Below are positions 1 through 8,909 of a stretch of DNA of 64,000 nt, piece by piece. Both the position numbers and the translations under genes were made by a program. The stretch is from Litoribacillus peritrichatus (GTDB taxonomy: Bacteria > Pseudomonadota > Gammaproteobacteria > Pseudomonadales > Litoribrevibacteraceae): the NCBI RefSeq assembly GCF_039537985.1, contig NZ_BAABBN010000004.1, positions 620,001 through 684,000 of the forward strand, written 5' to 3'. The notes beneath the pieces were generated by a model. The model did not search any database. It was not told the DNA's origin and was given only the letters and a program-made list of their open reading frames with translations. The stretch's first letter is position 1, and the number at the start of each line of letters is the position of its first letter.

Positions 1-2
1 AC

Positions 3-2786
3 CGTTTAGTAAAGCGCTTAGGCGAATCTGTGATTCGAAAAGCCATGAATCAAGCCATGGCCATTATGGGAAAACACTTTGTTTTAGGGCGAACCATTGA
101 AGAAGCGTTTAAGAATGCCCGGAAGAATATCTCCAACGGATACACCTATTCTTTTGACATGCTGGGTGAGGCGGCACTCACTCGCGCCGATGCTGAAAAA
201 TACCTTCAAGATTACTTAATCGTCATCGCCTGTGTGGGAAAACATAATGCCAGCAGAGCAACTGATGTCGGCAGTGAAAACAGTCACCACGTTTTGCTGC
301 CTTCGGTTTCCATTAAATTGTCGGCCTTGCATCCTCGTTATGAAGAAGGCCAGAGACATCGGGTGATGTCTGAACTGTACCAGAGTGTATTAACCCTTGT
401 TCGGGAGGCACGAAAGTTGGGTGTGGGCATTACCATTGATGCTGAAGAGATGGACCGACTTGAGCTTTCTCTGGATTTATTTGAAAAGTTATTCAGGTCT
501 GAAGAGGTCAGAGGCTGGGGGAACTTTGGTTTGGTGGTACAGGCATACTCAAAACGTGCTCTTCCTGTTCTGACCTGGCTTACGGCTCTGGCACGAGAAC
601 AAGGTGATCTTATACCGCTCAGGTTGGTGAAAGGCGCCTATTGGGACAGTGAAATTAAACTGTGTCAGCAGGCCGGCTTTTCTGAATATCCGGTGTTTAC
701 CAGAAAAGAAGCGACGGATGTGTCCTATCTGGCCTGCGCCCGTTTCTTGTTTAGTGATGCAGCAAAAGGCCGGATATACCCACAATTTGCGACTCATAAT
801 GCACACACCGTGGCTTGTATTAAAAACCTTGCAACGCACGGTGACTATGAGTTTCAGCGCTTGCACGGCATGGGGGATGCGCTGTACGACATCGTATTAA
901 AAAGTAACTTTGGATCTAAAGAGCAGGGCATTGGATTTAAAGAGCAGAATATTGGATTTAAAGAAAGCAATAACGTTCGTATTTACGCGCCTGTAGGCGC
1001 TCACGTGGACCTTCTGCCTTATCTGGTTCGTCGCTTGCTGGAAAACGGCGCGAACTCTTCCTTCGTGCATCGTCTGGTGGATGCCAACACCCCAATATCA
1101 AGCTTGGTTCACCACCCTGTGGACGTGTTGCAACAGAAAACACCATTAAGAAACGATAAAATTCCTCTGCCTTCTGATATTTTTGGGGCCGAGCGAAAAA
1201 ACTCTTCAGGTATTAATATCGACATCCGTAGCCAATGGCAACCATTCAGCGCCCAGATAAACACCTTTATGACCAGGCAATGGCGAGGCGGTGCGATTAT
1301 TAATGGAGAGCTGGTTTCAGAAGGTAAATCGTTAGAGATCAGAAGTCCTTATCAACAAAGAACCCTTGTAGGTCAGGTTTGCTGGACGGATGAGATAGGT
1401 GTTAAGAAGGCAATCGACTCTGCTCACTCTGCGTTCGCACAATGGAACAGCACGTCGGTTGAGGCTCGGGCCCTTTGCCTGGAGAAGATGGCCGACCTGA
1501 TGGAATCCAATACGCCAGAGCTAATTGCTTTATGCCACCTTGAAGCCGGTAAGATTATCCAAGACAGTATTGATGAGATACGGGAAGCGGTGGATTTTTG
1601 TCGTTACTACGCAACACAAGCCCGGACTCACTTTGCTGACGCTCTGGTCATGCCGGGGCCGACGGGTGAATCTAACGAGCTTTACCTTCAAGGTCGTGGC
1701 GTATTTGCGTGTATTAGCCCATGGAATTTTCCATTGGCGATATTTATCGGGCAAGTCGCTGCGGCGCTGGTGGCGGGTAATACGGTCATAGCCAAGCCCG
1801 CAGAACAGACCACTTTAATTGCCAGTCGTGCAGTAGAGCTATTGCATCAAGCCGGAATTCCCAAAGATGTTTTGCACTTATTGGCGGGTGAAGGCTCGGT
1901 GGTGGGGAATGCCATCACTCAAGATGAACGCATTGCAGGTGTCGCGTTTACCGGTTCGACTGATACCGCTTTGCGAATTAATCGCAGCCTTGCCAACCGT
2001 ACAGGCGCAATTGCCCCGTTAATCGCTGAAACCGGTGGTCAGAATGCCATGATTGTGGATAGTACTGCCTTACCTGAGCAGGTCATTAAAGATGTTGTGC
2101 AGTCCGCATTCAAGAGTGCGGGCCAACGTTGTTCCGCTTTGCGAGTATTGTATCTGCAGGAAGACGTTGCGCCTCGTATGCTGGAACTGTTAAAGGGTGC
2201 GATGGCAGAGCTGACGTTGGGTGATCCGTCGTTACATGAAACTGACATTGGTCCTGTTATTGATACGAACGCTCAAAGCATGCTGCGTAATCACATCGAA
2301 AAAATGCGTCAAGACGCGACACTTATCTATGAGACAGCCATACCTGCAATATTTGGCAGTGAGTGTTTCATCGCTCCTGTTGCATTCAAGATTGATAGCA
2401 TGGCACAGTTAGAAAGCGAAAACTTTGGCCCTGTTTTACACGTAGTAACTTACAAGGCAAGCGAGTTAGATCAAGTGATTGAAGAGATTAATAACTCGGG
2501 CTATGGCCTTACATTGGGCATTCACACTCGTAACGAAACAACTGCAAATTATATTGATCGCCACGTCAGGATTGGCAACGTCTACATTAACAGAAATCAA
2601 ATAGGGGCTACTGTTGGCGTTCAGCCTTTTGGTGGCCAGGGTCTTTCCGGAACGGGGCCGAAAGCGGGGGGGCCTCGTTATTTATTCCGTTTCGCTACCG
2701 AGCGAACCAGAACAATTAACACCACAGCCGTAGGAGGCAACGCAACGCTTTTATCACTTGAAAGCGAACAAATCACCGATCATTAA
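3..2786 (+). CDS. putA: Bifunctional proline dehydrogenase / L-glutamate gamma-semialdehyde dehydrogenase PutA, 5' truncated by window edge
   Basis: The reading frame is open from the first bases of the window, so the N-terminus lies outside; the first in-frame ATG (position 45) follows conserved PutA sequence and is not the start. PutA oxidises proline to P5C on FAD, then P5C to glutamate with NAD+. The proline dehydrogenase part is seen in RLVKGAYWDSEIK and LHGMGDALYD, followed by RIYAPVG and YLVRRLLENGANSSFV. The aldehyde dehydrogenase part follows, with SPWNFPLAIF, ETGGQNAMIVD and the catalytic-Cys segment SAGQRCSALR. The protein ends shortly after the ALDH domain, so it lacks the long C-terminal tail of E. 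coli-type trifunctional PutA. Whether it has the N-terminal DNA-binding domain cannot be seen. A 21-bp repeat expands a loop in the first domain. putP follows 29 bp downstream, as expected for a proline-utilisation operon. Confidence 0.96.
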   Translation, partial: RLVKRLGESVIRKAMNQAMAIMGKHFVLGRTIEEAFKNARKNISNGYTYSFDMLGEAALTRADAEKYLQDYLIVIACVGKHNASRATDVGSENSHHVLLPSVSIKLSALHPRYEEGQRHRVMSELYQSVLTLVREARKLGVGITIDAEEMDRLELSLDLFEKLFRSEEVRGWGNFGLVVQAYSKRALPVLTWLTALAREQGDLIPLRLVKGAYWDSEIKLCQQAGFSEYPVFTRKEATDVSYLACARFLFSDAAKGRIYPQFATHNAHTVACIKNLATHGDYEFQRLHGMGDALYDIVLKSNFGSKEQGIGFKEQNIGFKESNNVRIYAPVGAHVDLLPYLVRRLLENGANSSFVHRLVDANTPISSLVHHPVDVLQQKTPLRNDKIPLPSDIFGAERKNSSGINIDIRSQWQPFSAQINTFMTRQWRGGAIINGELVSEGKSLEIRSPYQQRTLVGQVCWTDEIGVKKAIDSAHSAFAQWNSTSVEARALCLEKMADLMESNTPELIALCHLEAGKIIQDSIDEIREAVDFCRYYATQARTHFADALVMPGPTGESNELYLQGRGVFACISPWNFPLAIFIGQVAAALVAGNTVIAKPAEQTTLIASRAVELLHQAGIPKDVLHLLAGEGSVVGNAITQDERIAGVAFTGSTDTALRINRSLANRTGAIAPLIAETGGQNAMIVDSTALPEQVIKDVVQSAFKSAGQRCSALRVLYLQEDVAPRMLELLKGAMAELTLGDPSLHETDIGPVIDTNAQSMLRNHIEKMRQDATLIYETAIPAIFGSECFIAPVAFKIDSMAQLESENFGPVLHVVTYKASELDQVIEEINNSGYGLTLGIHTRNETTANYIDRHVRIGNVYINRNQIGATVGVQPFGGQGLSGTGPKAGGPRYLFRFATERTRTINTTAVGGNATLLSLESEQITDH
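912..974 (+). repeat. Three tandem 21-bp units inside putA
   Basis: Three consecutive 21-bp units (912-932, 933-953, 954-974) start GGATYTAAAGAR and encode GSKEQGI, GFKEQNI and GFKESNN. They lie between the LHGMGDALYD motif and RIYAPVG, a position that is a short variable loop in PutA proteins as I know them. The frame is preserved, so this looks like in-frame slippage expansion. Confidence 0.85.
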
Positions 2787-2815
2787 AATAAATATAAAAT
2801 TGAGAGAGGCTTCAT

Positions 2816-4312
2816 ATGGTAGAAAATTCGATGGTCGTTACGGCGACCTTTATTCTGTATCTCGTGATGATGATGGGAATTGGCTATATTGCCTTCCGAA
2901 GAACCGTCAATTCATCTGATTATTTTCTGGGCGGGCGTTCACTTGGTCCTTGGCCTGCCGCATTAAGTGCTGGCGCCTCTGATATGAGTGGCTGGCTACT
3001 GTTGGGCTTACCGGGTTACGCATTGGCTTCGGGGTTCGAAGCTTTCTGGCTTGCTGGTGGGCTATTGGCAGGGTTTTGGTTGAACTGGTTAGTGTTGGCC
3101 AAACGATTACGAGTTTATACCGTCATATCTAATGACTCGCTGACATTGCCAGAGTTTTTCGCCAATCGTTTTCGGGATAATAGCAAGTTACTGCAGCTTA
3201 TTTCTGCATTTTTTATTCTGCTGTTTTTCCTCTTTTACACCAGTTCAGGTCTGGTTGCAGGAGGCAAGCTGTTCGAAACGGTGTTCGGGCTGGATTATTC
3301 TTGGGCGGTCATCATAGGCACGCTGTGTGTGATCTCTTACACCCTGTTCGGAGGCTTCTTAGCGGTTTCCTGGACTGATTTGGTTCAAGGCTTATTAATG
3401 GCGGCGGCGTTACTTATTGTACCTATCGTGGCAATGCAAAACGATGGCGGTTTCAGTGCTGTGTTTGATGGTATGGAGGCCAGCAATCCTCACCTTCTCA
3501 ATATGTTCACCGATAACAAGGGGGAAGCCCTGTCTGTTATTTCTATCGTGTCATTAGTCGCATGGGGTCTGGGCTACTTTGGACAACCTCATATTTTGGC
3601 GCGTTTTGCGGCCATTCGTTCGAATAAAGACATCCCTACGGCACGTCGTATTGCAGTTATCTGGTCCGGTTTGAGTCAAATAGGCGCATTGTTTGTCGGT
3701 TTCGCAGGTTTGCTTTACGTAAACAGCGCAATGGGTGGCAACATTGATGATTCTGAAAAGATCTTTATGTTACTGGTTAATGCACTGTTCCACCCTGTGA
3801 TTGCAGGTATTCTTCTCGCTGCTATTCTGGCTGCAGTAATGAGTACCGCAGACTCCCAGTTACTCGTGTCGTCCTCTGCACTAGCAGAAGATTTCTACAA
3901 AGCGATAGTTAATAAAAAAGCCACGCCAAAGCAGGTTGTGTTGGTCGGTCGTTTTGCCGTCGTATTCATATCACTTATTGCGCTGGCATTAGCATTAACC
4001 CCAGATAATACGGTGCTTGGCCTTGTGTCTTATGCATGGGCAGGGTTTGGTGCGGCCTTTGGTCCGGCATTATTATTAGCTCTTTACTGGAAACGAATGA
4101 ACCGCAACGGGGCATTGGCTGGTATTTTAGTTGGGGGTATTACTGTTGTTGCATGGAAACAAGTAAGCGGTGGGATTTTTGATTTATATGAAATTGTTCC
4201 GGGCGTTGTGTTCAGTACGATTGCCATCATCATCACAACGCTTGTCAGCAAAGAGCCTAGTCCTGAGATGCTGCAAGAGTTCGAACAAATGGAGCAGGAA
4301 ATTAATCATTAA
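2816..4312 (+). CDS. putP: Sodium/proline symporter
   Basis: A 498-residue member of the solute:sodium symporter family, inner membrane, importing proline with Na+. It has about 12-13 hydrophobic helices and the family signatures SDYFLGGRSLGPWPAALSAG and ASDMSGWLLLGLPGYAL near the N-terminus, plus GFLAVSWTDLVQGLLM and LAAVMSTADSQLLVSSSAL, which carries the Na+-site Ser/Thr region. Length matches PutP (about 500). The ATG follows a GAGAGAGG ribosome site. It lies just behind putA in the same direction, so uptake and catabolism are probably co-transcribed. A hairpin after the stop may end the unit. Confidence 0.96.
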   Translation: MVENSMVVTATFILYLVMMMGIGYIAFRRTVNSSDYFLGGRSLGPWPAALSAGASDMSGWLLLGLPGYALASGFEAFWLAGGLLAGFWLNWLVLAKRLRVYTVISNDSLTLPEFFANRFRDNSKLLQLISAFFILLFFLFYTSSGLVAGGKLFETVFGLDYSWAVIIGTLCVISYTLFGGFLAVSWTDLVQGLLMAAALLIVPIVAMQNDGGFSAVFDGMEASNPHLLNMFTDNKGEALSVISIVSLVAWGLGYFGQPHILARFAAIRSNKDIPTARRIAVIWSGLSQIGALFVGFAGLLYVNSAMGGNIDDSEKIFMLLVNALFHPVIAGILLAAILAAVMSTADSQLLVSSSALAEDFYKAIVNKKATPKQVVLVGRFAVVFISLIALALALTPDNTVLGLVSYAWAGFGAAFGPALLLALYWKRMNRNGALAGILVGGITVVAWKQVSGGIFDLYEIVPGVVFSTIAIIITTLVSKEPSPEMLQEFEQMEQEINH

Positions 4313-4356
4313 GGCGTAACCCAGCTATCCATTTAAACGATGGATGTATATTGATT

Positions 4357-4397
4357 GGGGCCATTTTACTGAACAGTAAAGTGGCCCAACAGGTTTT
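4357..4397 (+). terminator. Probable terminator after putP
   Basis: A long inverted repeat (GGGCCATTTTAC ... GTAAAGTGGCCC, 4358-4387) with a short loop is followed within a few bases by a T-rich run. It sits 45 bp after the putP stop. Confidence 0.6.
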
Positions 4398-4515
4398 TCA
4401 AGCGAACTACCGTTTCATATACTGATGCGAATCAATAGAAATTATGTTGAATGCCATTAGTATTTGAAATCAAACCCTCGCTGCACTTAGGGAAAGAAGA
4501 GAACCTGGTGAGATC

Positions 4516-4947
4516 ATGACTAAATCTGTTCACGCTCAAAGTTGGTATTTGGCAAATTTATTGGCCTTACCGGGCATCTCTTTCATTGTGCTAACGGTTC
4601 TTTATTTCAAACACGTCCTGCCTTTTCAGGGGCAGATCCGGGATGCACTGGATGCCTCATTTGATGCAGCTGAGAGTGCCCAAGAGCGACAAAGATTAGA
4701 GAAAAACATTCCGCAGGACGATCGGGACATCGCCCATATCCGGGCGGCTTTCTGGTTGTCTGTATTCGGTGGTGGTTCGGTATTTGGTGGCAGCTGTTTA
4801 TTGTTGTTATTGCAGGGGAACACCCCGAATGCATGGATGATGATCGTTCTTTATTTCACCGTCATCCATACTTCTTTTGTGTTATTGGGGATTCTTAATC
4901 TGGCGCGCGCCTTGGCGCAGAGGCTGCCATTCTTTAAGGTTTTTTAA
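4516..4947 (+). CDS. Small membrane protein of unknown function
   Basis: 143 residues with about three hydrophobic stretches (near residues 12-30, 80-101 and 107-130) separated by a charged segment rich in Asp, Glu and Arg (about 36-75). I do not recognise a family. The start ATG is preceded by a GGTGAGATC site. The gene converges on the DUF2798 gene, with their 3' ends overlapping by 14 bp. Confidence 0.6.
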   Translation: MTKSVHAQSWYLANLLALPGISFIVLTVLYFKHVLPFQGQIRDALDASFDAAESAQERQRLEKNIPQDDRDIAHIRAAFWLSVFGGGSVFGGSCLLLLLQGNTPNAWMMIVLYFTVIHTSFVLLGILNLARALAQRLPFFKVF

Positions 4948-5158
4948 TCAACGCAGCGCATATCTTATGAACCAAAGGTGACACTAAAACCACGCTTGGG
5001 AAAGCGCAAGCAAATGCTATGGACCAAGAATGCAGCCAAACCATAACCGGGTTATCCGGTATGCCTTTGTGAATCAGCATCAAAATAAACGACATCAAAC
5101 CAGACATGAAAAGTGCCATGAAAAACGGGAAGTAGTACTTTTCTATTTTTTTCCGCAT
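4934..5158 (-). CDS. DUF2798 family small membrane protein
   Basis: 74 residues with two membrane helices: FFMALFMSGLMSFILMLIHKG and an HSWSIAFACAFPSVVLVSPLV segment. Two-helix architecture and the MxxxMS...W..sw..a...a.P pattern match DUF2798, whose function is unknown. It is divergent from the MarR gene, and the shared upstream region holds two operator-like palindromes, so it may be a target of that regulator. Confidence 0.75.
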   Translation of the reverse strand: MRKKIEKYYFPFFMALFMSGLMSFILMLIHKGIPDNPVMVWLHSWSIAFACAFPSVVLVSPLVHKICAALIKKP

Positions 5159-5195
5159 AACGATGCTCTCAAAGCTGTGTTGAATTTAATATAGT

Positions 5196-5255
5196 GTCAA
5201 TTAGGTTGACGCATATTAGATTGATACTTACATCTCTGTCAACTAGCATTGACAG
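5196..5255. promoter_or_regulatory. Two operator-like palindromes between DUF2798 and marR genes
   Basis: Site 1 is GTCAA-TTAGG-TTGAC (5196-5210). Site 2 is a perfect inverted repeat CTGTCAA-CTAGCA-TTGACAG (5236-5255) ending two bases before the marR ATG. Shared GTCAA/TTGAC arms in the divergent region suggest autorepression and control of the DUF2798 gene. Confidence 0.65.
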
Positions 5256-5257
5256 TC

Positions 5258-5683
5258 ATGGAAACCATCGACATTCAAGATAATTTAAAAAGTTACCTTC
5301 TGGAACGGTATGAGTGGTACGAGGCTCAGCTGCTCGACGGCGTTCGCGCTGCGGGTTATTCCTCTTTAACGCCCGCACAGGCTCGTGTGTTTGGTCGGTT
5401 GAAGGGGCAATCCAGAAACATTTCTGATTTAGCGAAACTACTGCAAGTCAGTCGTCAAGCGGCTCAAAAAACCGTCGCCGGTTTGGTTGAAATGGGGCTG
5501 CTGGAGTTGACGCCTTGCCCTGAAAATAAAAGCGCCAAAGTGGTGAGCATTACCAAGCAAGGTCATCAATTGCGGCAAGTTGCCGCCGAAGAAATGACGA
5601 AAATTGAATCCAGAATTGCGAAGAAAATCGGCCAGGAAGCGTTCGACAATCTTAAACAATGTATGCGAGTTTCATGGGATTAA
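5258..5683 (+). CDS. MarR-family transcriptional regulator
   Basis: A winged-helix regulator of about 141 residues. The recognition-helix region reads NISDLAKLLQVSRQAAQKTV and is followed by a wing (LTPCPENKSAKVVSITKQG), typical of MarR repressors. I place the start at ATG 5258; a TTG nine bases upstream is in frame but lies inside a perfect palindrome that looks like the operator. The Shine-Dalgarno signal is weak. The ligand is unknown. It likely represses itself and the divergent membrane-protein gene. Confidence 0.85.
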   Translation: METIDIQDNLKSYLLERYEWYEAQLLDGVRAAGYSSLTPAQARVFGRLKGQSRNISDLAKLLQVSRQAAQKTVAGLVEMGLLELTPCPENKSAKVVSITKQGHQLRQVAAEEMTKIESRIAKKIGQEAFDNLKQCMRVSWD

Positions 5684-5762
5684 TTTGTATGTGTCATGAG
5701 ACTGGTTTGTAGGATGAAACCGTCTTGTTCGTTTCAAATAAGCTGCCTATTGTGTAAAGAGC

Positions 5763-6410
5763 ATGGATATGAACAACAAGAATGAATCCGTGATATTGCT
5801 GCATGGTTTGGCGCGCCGGAAGACTTCGTTTTTAATCATGGAGAAAGCGCTGACAGACGCCGGATATCACACAGTGAATTTCGGTTACCCTTCTCGAAAA
5901 TCTTCCATTTCGACGTTGGCTGAAGATGCCATCAATTCTGCATTAAAAAGCATTCCGGACGGTAATCAAGTGCATTTTGTGACCCACTCCATGGGCGGCA
6001 TTCTGGTTCGCCAATATCTGAGCCAATTTGCAATTCCAATGTTAGGGCGCGTGGTGATGTTAGGGCCGCCTAACCAGGGCAGTGAAGTGGTGGATGCGTT
6101 GCGAAATGTTCCTGGTTTTAAATGGTTCAATGGCCCGGCCGGATTGCAGTTGGGTACCGACAAGCTCTCGCTACTTAATAAGCTTGGGCCTGCAAATTTT
6201 GATGTGGGTGTCATTGCCGGAACCCGCAGTGTCAATTTAATGCTTTCAAGGCTGCTGCCGTTTCCGAACGATGGCAAGGTGTCGGTTGAGAGCACTAAGT
6301 TAGAAGGCATGAAAGATCATCTTTGTTTACCGGTGACGCATACATTTATGATGATGAATCCTCGTGTTATTAAGCGAGTACTTACTTATTTGAAGTTTGG
6401 TCACTTTTAA
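5763..6410 (+). CDS. Alpha/beta-hydrolase (lipase/acetyltransferase-like)
   Basis: 215 residues of alpha/beta-hydrolase fold. The oxyanion region is VILLHGLARRKTSF, the nucleophile elbow is THSMGG (Ser of GxSxG), and LGPPNQGSEVVD resembles PGAP1/lipase-class serine hydrolases. A C-terminal His in CLPVTHTFMM is a fair candidate for the triad base. No signal peptide is seen, so it is probably cytoplasmic. The substrate cannot be told from sequence. An alternative start lies two codons downstream. Confidence 0.8.
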   Translation: MDMNNKNESVILLHGLARRKTSFLIMEKALTDAGYHTVNFGYPSRKSSISTLAEDAINSALKSIPDGNQVHFVTHSMGGILVRQYLSQFAIPMLGRVVMLGPPNQGSEVVDALRNVPGFKWFNGPAGLQLGTDKLSLLNKLGPANFDVGVIAGTRSVNLMLSRLLPFPNDGKVSVESTKLEGMKDHLCLPVTHTFMMMNPRVIKRVLTYLKFGHF

Positions 6411-6729
6411 TTCTTTGCTATGTTTCTCCTCGGCTGAACTTTCATGGCTGGGTTGCTGCTTCTCTAAATTATTTCCCGCCACTCAGTATTGCCTCAGATC
6501 AGTATTTTAATTCTTAGTGTTTTTGTAAGGTTATTTCCTGCAGCCCTGTGTTTTCGGGCTTTGTATCGATTTTTGAGACTATTTTGTTTGTTTGGTTGAT
6601 GTGAGTCATCTTAGGCTCAGATGTCGATTAAATGTGGCTTTCAGGCGCTTTATACTTTTCATCAATGTTTGTTTTGCAATCTTGGTCGTTCTGCATGGGT
6701 TTGCAGTGAAAAGTGTGTTGAGGTGTCTT
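6411..6729. other. Intergenic region upstream of nirC
   Basis: No gene seen. An in-frame TTG-initiated extension of nirC (from 6592) is open, but a good signal peptide and ribosome site favour the later ATG. The region holds a Dnr-like box at 6596-6609. Confidence 0.6.
6596..6609 (+). promoter_or_regulatory. Dnr/Fnr-like box upstream of nirC
   Basis: TTGATGTGAGTCAT matches the Crp-Fnr/Dnr pattern TTGAT-N4-GTCAA at 9 of 10 positions. The same pattern occurs before norC and nirS in this window, which supports it being real. Confidence 0.6.
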
Positions 6730-7116
6730 ATGAGAAAAGTGGGTATTTCCCGCAGTTTATTCGTGATCGGGTGTCTTTCGATTTCTTTGATGGCGCACTC
6801 TCAAACGCCTGTAGCTGAGCGTCAGCAAGAACTCATTCATTTAGTGAAACAGGATTGCGGCTCTTGCCATGGCATGACATTGAAAGGAGGGCTGGGACCT
6901 GCGTTAACTCAACAAGCGCTTGCTGATAAGCCCAAACAATTTTTGATCGATACCATTCTTTATGGCCGAGAAGCATTGGCCATGCCGCCCTGGCAGGGAA
7001 TCCTAACAAAAGATGAAGTGATCTGGATGGTAGATCAACTTACGCAAGGTTCCGATGCCTTGAACCAGCCCCAGTTGCACGTTCAAACCAAAGCTCAAGA
7101 TGAGGTAGGCCAATGA
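6730..7116 (+). CDS. nirC: Periplasmic monoheme c-type cytochrome NirC
   Basis: 128 residues from ATG 6730, chosen because it begins a clean signal peptide (MRKVGISRSLFVIGCLS...AHSQ) and follows TTGAGGTG. One heme c motif, CGSCH, is present, with the sixth ligand probably Met in LAMPPW. NirC is a small periplasmic electron carrier that can donate to NirS and is also linked to heme d1 maturation. It opens the nirCFDLGHJEN run, and its stop overlaps the nirF start by 4 bp. Confidence 0.9.
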   Translation: MRKVGISRSLFVIGCLSISLMAHSQTPVAERQQELIHLVKQDCGSCHGMTLKGGLGPALTQQALADKPKQFLIDTILYGREALAMPPWQGILTKDEVIWMVDQLTQGSDALNQPQLHVQTKAQDEVGQ

Positions 7117-8390
7117 CATCATGGTGTAAACAAACATGGCGCAAAGAAACAAGCAGTAATCATCGTACTTTCAATAGGTTAAATGCTTTCGGCACTTTGT
7201 TGATTTCAAGTGTGTTTGCTTTTGGTTTATCGGGTTGCTCAACCAATACGTTGCAAGATCAGAACGTTAACTCTCAGATGAGCGAACCAATGCCCACGGG
7301 GGATCTTGGCGTCATCATCGAACGGGCGACGGGCACAGTTCAAATCGTGAATACCACAACCGAAACCACCCTGGCTAAGATTGATCAACTGGGAGATTTG
7401 TCTCATGCCTCCATTGTTTATTCCCGAGACGAACGTTATGCCTACGTTTTCGGGCGGGATGGCGGTTTAACCAAAGTGGATCTGTTGAAGCAGGAAATCT
7501 CGAACCGAGTCATACAGTCGGGGAACAGCATCGGTGGTGCCATTTCACAGGACGGCCGCTATGTGGCGGTATCCAATTACAAGCCCGGTGGTGTCAAGAT
7601 TTTTAATAGCGAAACGCTTGAGTTGGTGGTTGATTTACCGGCCCTTGGGCGAGATGGCCAAACTTCAAAAACGGTTGGGCTCGTGGACGCACCGGGTCAG
7701 AAATTTGTATTCAGTTTATTTGATTCAGCAGAAATCTGGGTGGTGGATTTGGCCAGTGGCCAACCGAAAGTCACCAAGTTTTATGACGTAGGCTCTAAGC
7801 CATACGACGCTTTGATTAGCCCGAATGGTCGTTACTATATTGCCGGTCTGTATGGTGAGGACGGCATGGCGCTGTTGGACTTATGGTATTTGGATAAAGG
7901 TGTTAAAAGAATTTTGCCAGATTATGGCAAAGGTGAGCAGAGACTCCCTGTATATAAAATGCCACATCTTGAAGGTTGGGCGGTCGCAGGTAATCGGGCA
8001 TTCGTGCCGGCGGTAGGCCGCCATGAAGTTCTAGTTGTGGATATGAATACCTGGAAGCAGGTGGGTTCAATCCCGGTCTATGGTCAGCCCATTTTTGTGA
8101 TGGCGCGTCCGGATGGCCGTCATGTCTGGGTGAATTTTGCGTTCCCTAAAAACAATACCTTACAGGTGATTGATACAGAAACTTTGCAGGTGATCCACGA
8201 GAAACAACCAGGCAAAGCCGTGCTTCATATGGAATTTAATCCGAGAGGCGAGAAGGTTTGGGCATCTGTTCGGGATGAAAACAAAGTCTGTATCTACGAC
8301 ACGTCCACGTTTGAACAACAGAAATGTTTGCCCGCTGATAGTCCCAGCGGCATTTTCTTTACCAATCGCGCGCACGTCATTGGTTTGTAG
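7113..8390 (+). CDS. nirF: NirF, heme d1 biosynthesis protein
   Basis: 425 residues. The long N-terminus ends in a lipobox-like LSGC, so the mature protein may be a periplasmic lipoprotein. It then shows the NirF signature DLGVIIERATGTVQIVN and YAYVFGRDGGLTKVDLL and a beta-propeller related to the d1 domain of NirS/NirN. NirF acts late in heme d1 assembly, producing the dihydro-d1 precursor. The start overlaps nirC as ATGA with a GAGGTAGG ribosome site, so translation is coupled. Confidence 0.93.
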   Translation: MTSWCKQTWRKETSSNHRTFNRLNAFGTLLISSVFAFGLSGCSTNTLQDQNVNSQMSEPMPTGDLGVIIERATGTVQIVNTTTETTLAKIDQLGDLSHASIVYSRDERYAYVFGRDGGLTKVDLLKQEISNRVIQSGNSIGGAISQDGRYVAVSNYKPGGVKIFNSETLELVVDLPALGRDGQTSKTVGLVDAPGQKFVFSLFDSAEIWVVDLASGQPKVTKFYDVGSKPYDALISPNGRYYIAGLYGEDGMALLDLWYLDKGVKRILPDYGKGEQRLPVYKMPHLEGWAVAGNRAFVPAVGRHEVLVVDMNTWKQVGSIPVYGQPIFVMARPDGRHVWVNFAFPKNNTLQVIDTETLQVIHEKQPGKAVLHMEFNPRGEKVWASVRDENKVCIYDTSTFEQQKCLPADSPSGIFFTNRAHVIGL

Positions 8391-8407
8391 CGGGAAGGCG
8401 GAGAAAC

Positions 8408-8890
8408 ATGAATACGAATGTGACTATGACTATGACTATGAGCAGTCTTGACCAGCAGCTTATCAATGAATACCAAAAAGGGTTGCCGGTAACGTCCCGG
8501 CCCTATCTGGACATGGCAAAACGGCTGAATGTTACGGAAAAAGAAGTGATTGAATCGCTGGATCGCTTGAGCAAGGCCGGCGTACTGTCTCGGGTTGGCC
8601 CTGTGTTTAACCATAAAAAAGCAGGCGCTTCGGTCTTGGCTGCGATGGCCGTACCGGAAGATCAGATGCAAGCCATTGCCGAAGTGGTGAATGCGTTTGA
8701 TGGAGTGAATCACAACTACGCCCGGGAACATGAATTTAATCTATGGTTTGTGGTAACAGCACCGGATCATGCCCAGCTGGACATCACCATTTCTGAAATT
8801 GAACAGGAAAGTGGGTATCCGGTGATGTCGTTACCTATGGTGAAAAGTTACTACATTGATTTGGGTTTCAAAATTAACTGGGATAACTGA
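8408..8890 (+). CDS. nirD: NirD, siroheme decarboxylase subunit
   Basis: An AsnC/Lrp-like two-domain protein (about 150-160 residues): helix-turn-helix-like N-part (QLINEYQKGLPVTSRPYL) and an AsnC ligand domain with HNYAREHEFNLWFV, the His-containing active-site segment of the NirD/G type. With NirL/G/H it decarboxylates siroheme to didecarboxysiroheme. The ATG at 8408 follows GGCGGAG. The first ten codons include a 6-bp microsatellite (ACTATG repeats) giving a Met-Thr run, so ATG 8438 could also be used. Confidence 0.9.
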   Translation: MNTNVTMTMTMSSLDQQLINEYQKGLPVTSRPYLDMAKRLNVTEKEVIESLDRLSKAGVLSRVGPVFNHKKAGASVLAAMAVPEDQMQAIAEVVNAFDGVNHNYAREHEFNLWFVVTAPDHAQLDITISEIEQESGYPVMSLPMVKSYYIDLGFKINWDN

Positions 8891-8909
8891 GCCAGGTTTT
8901 GAGGTGAAC

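Noticed and set aside
6592..6729. TTG-initiated N-terminal extension of nirC
   Set aside because: A good signal peptide and ribosome site start at ATG 6730, and the extension covers the Dnr-like box.
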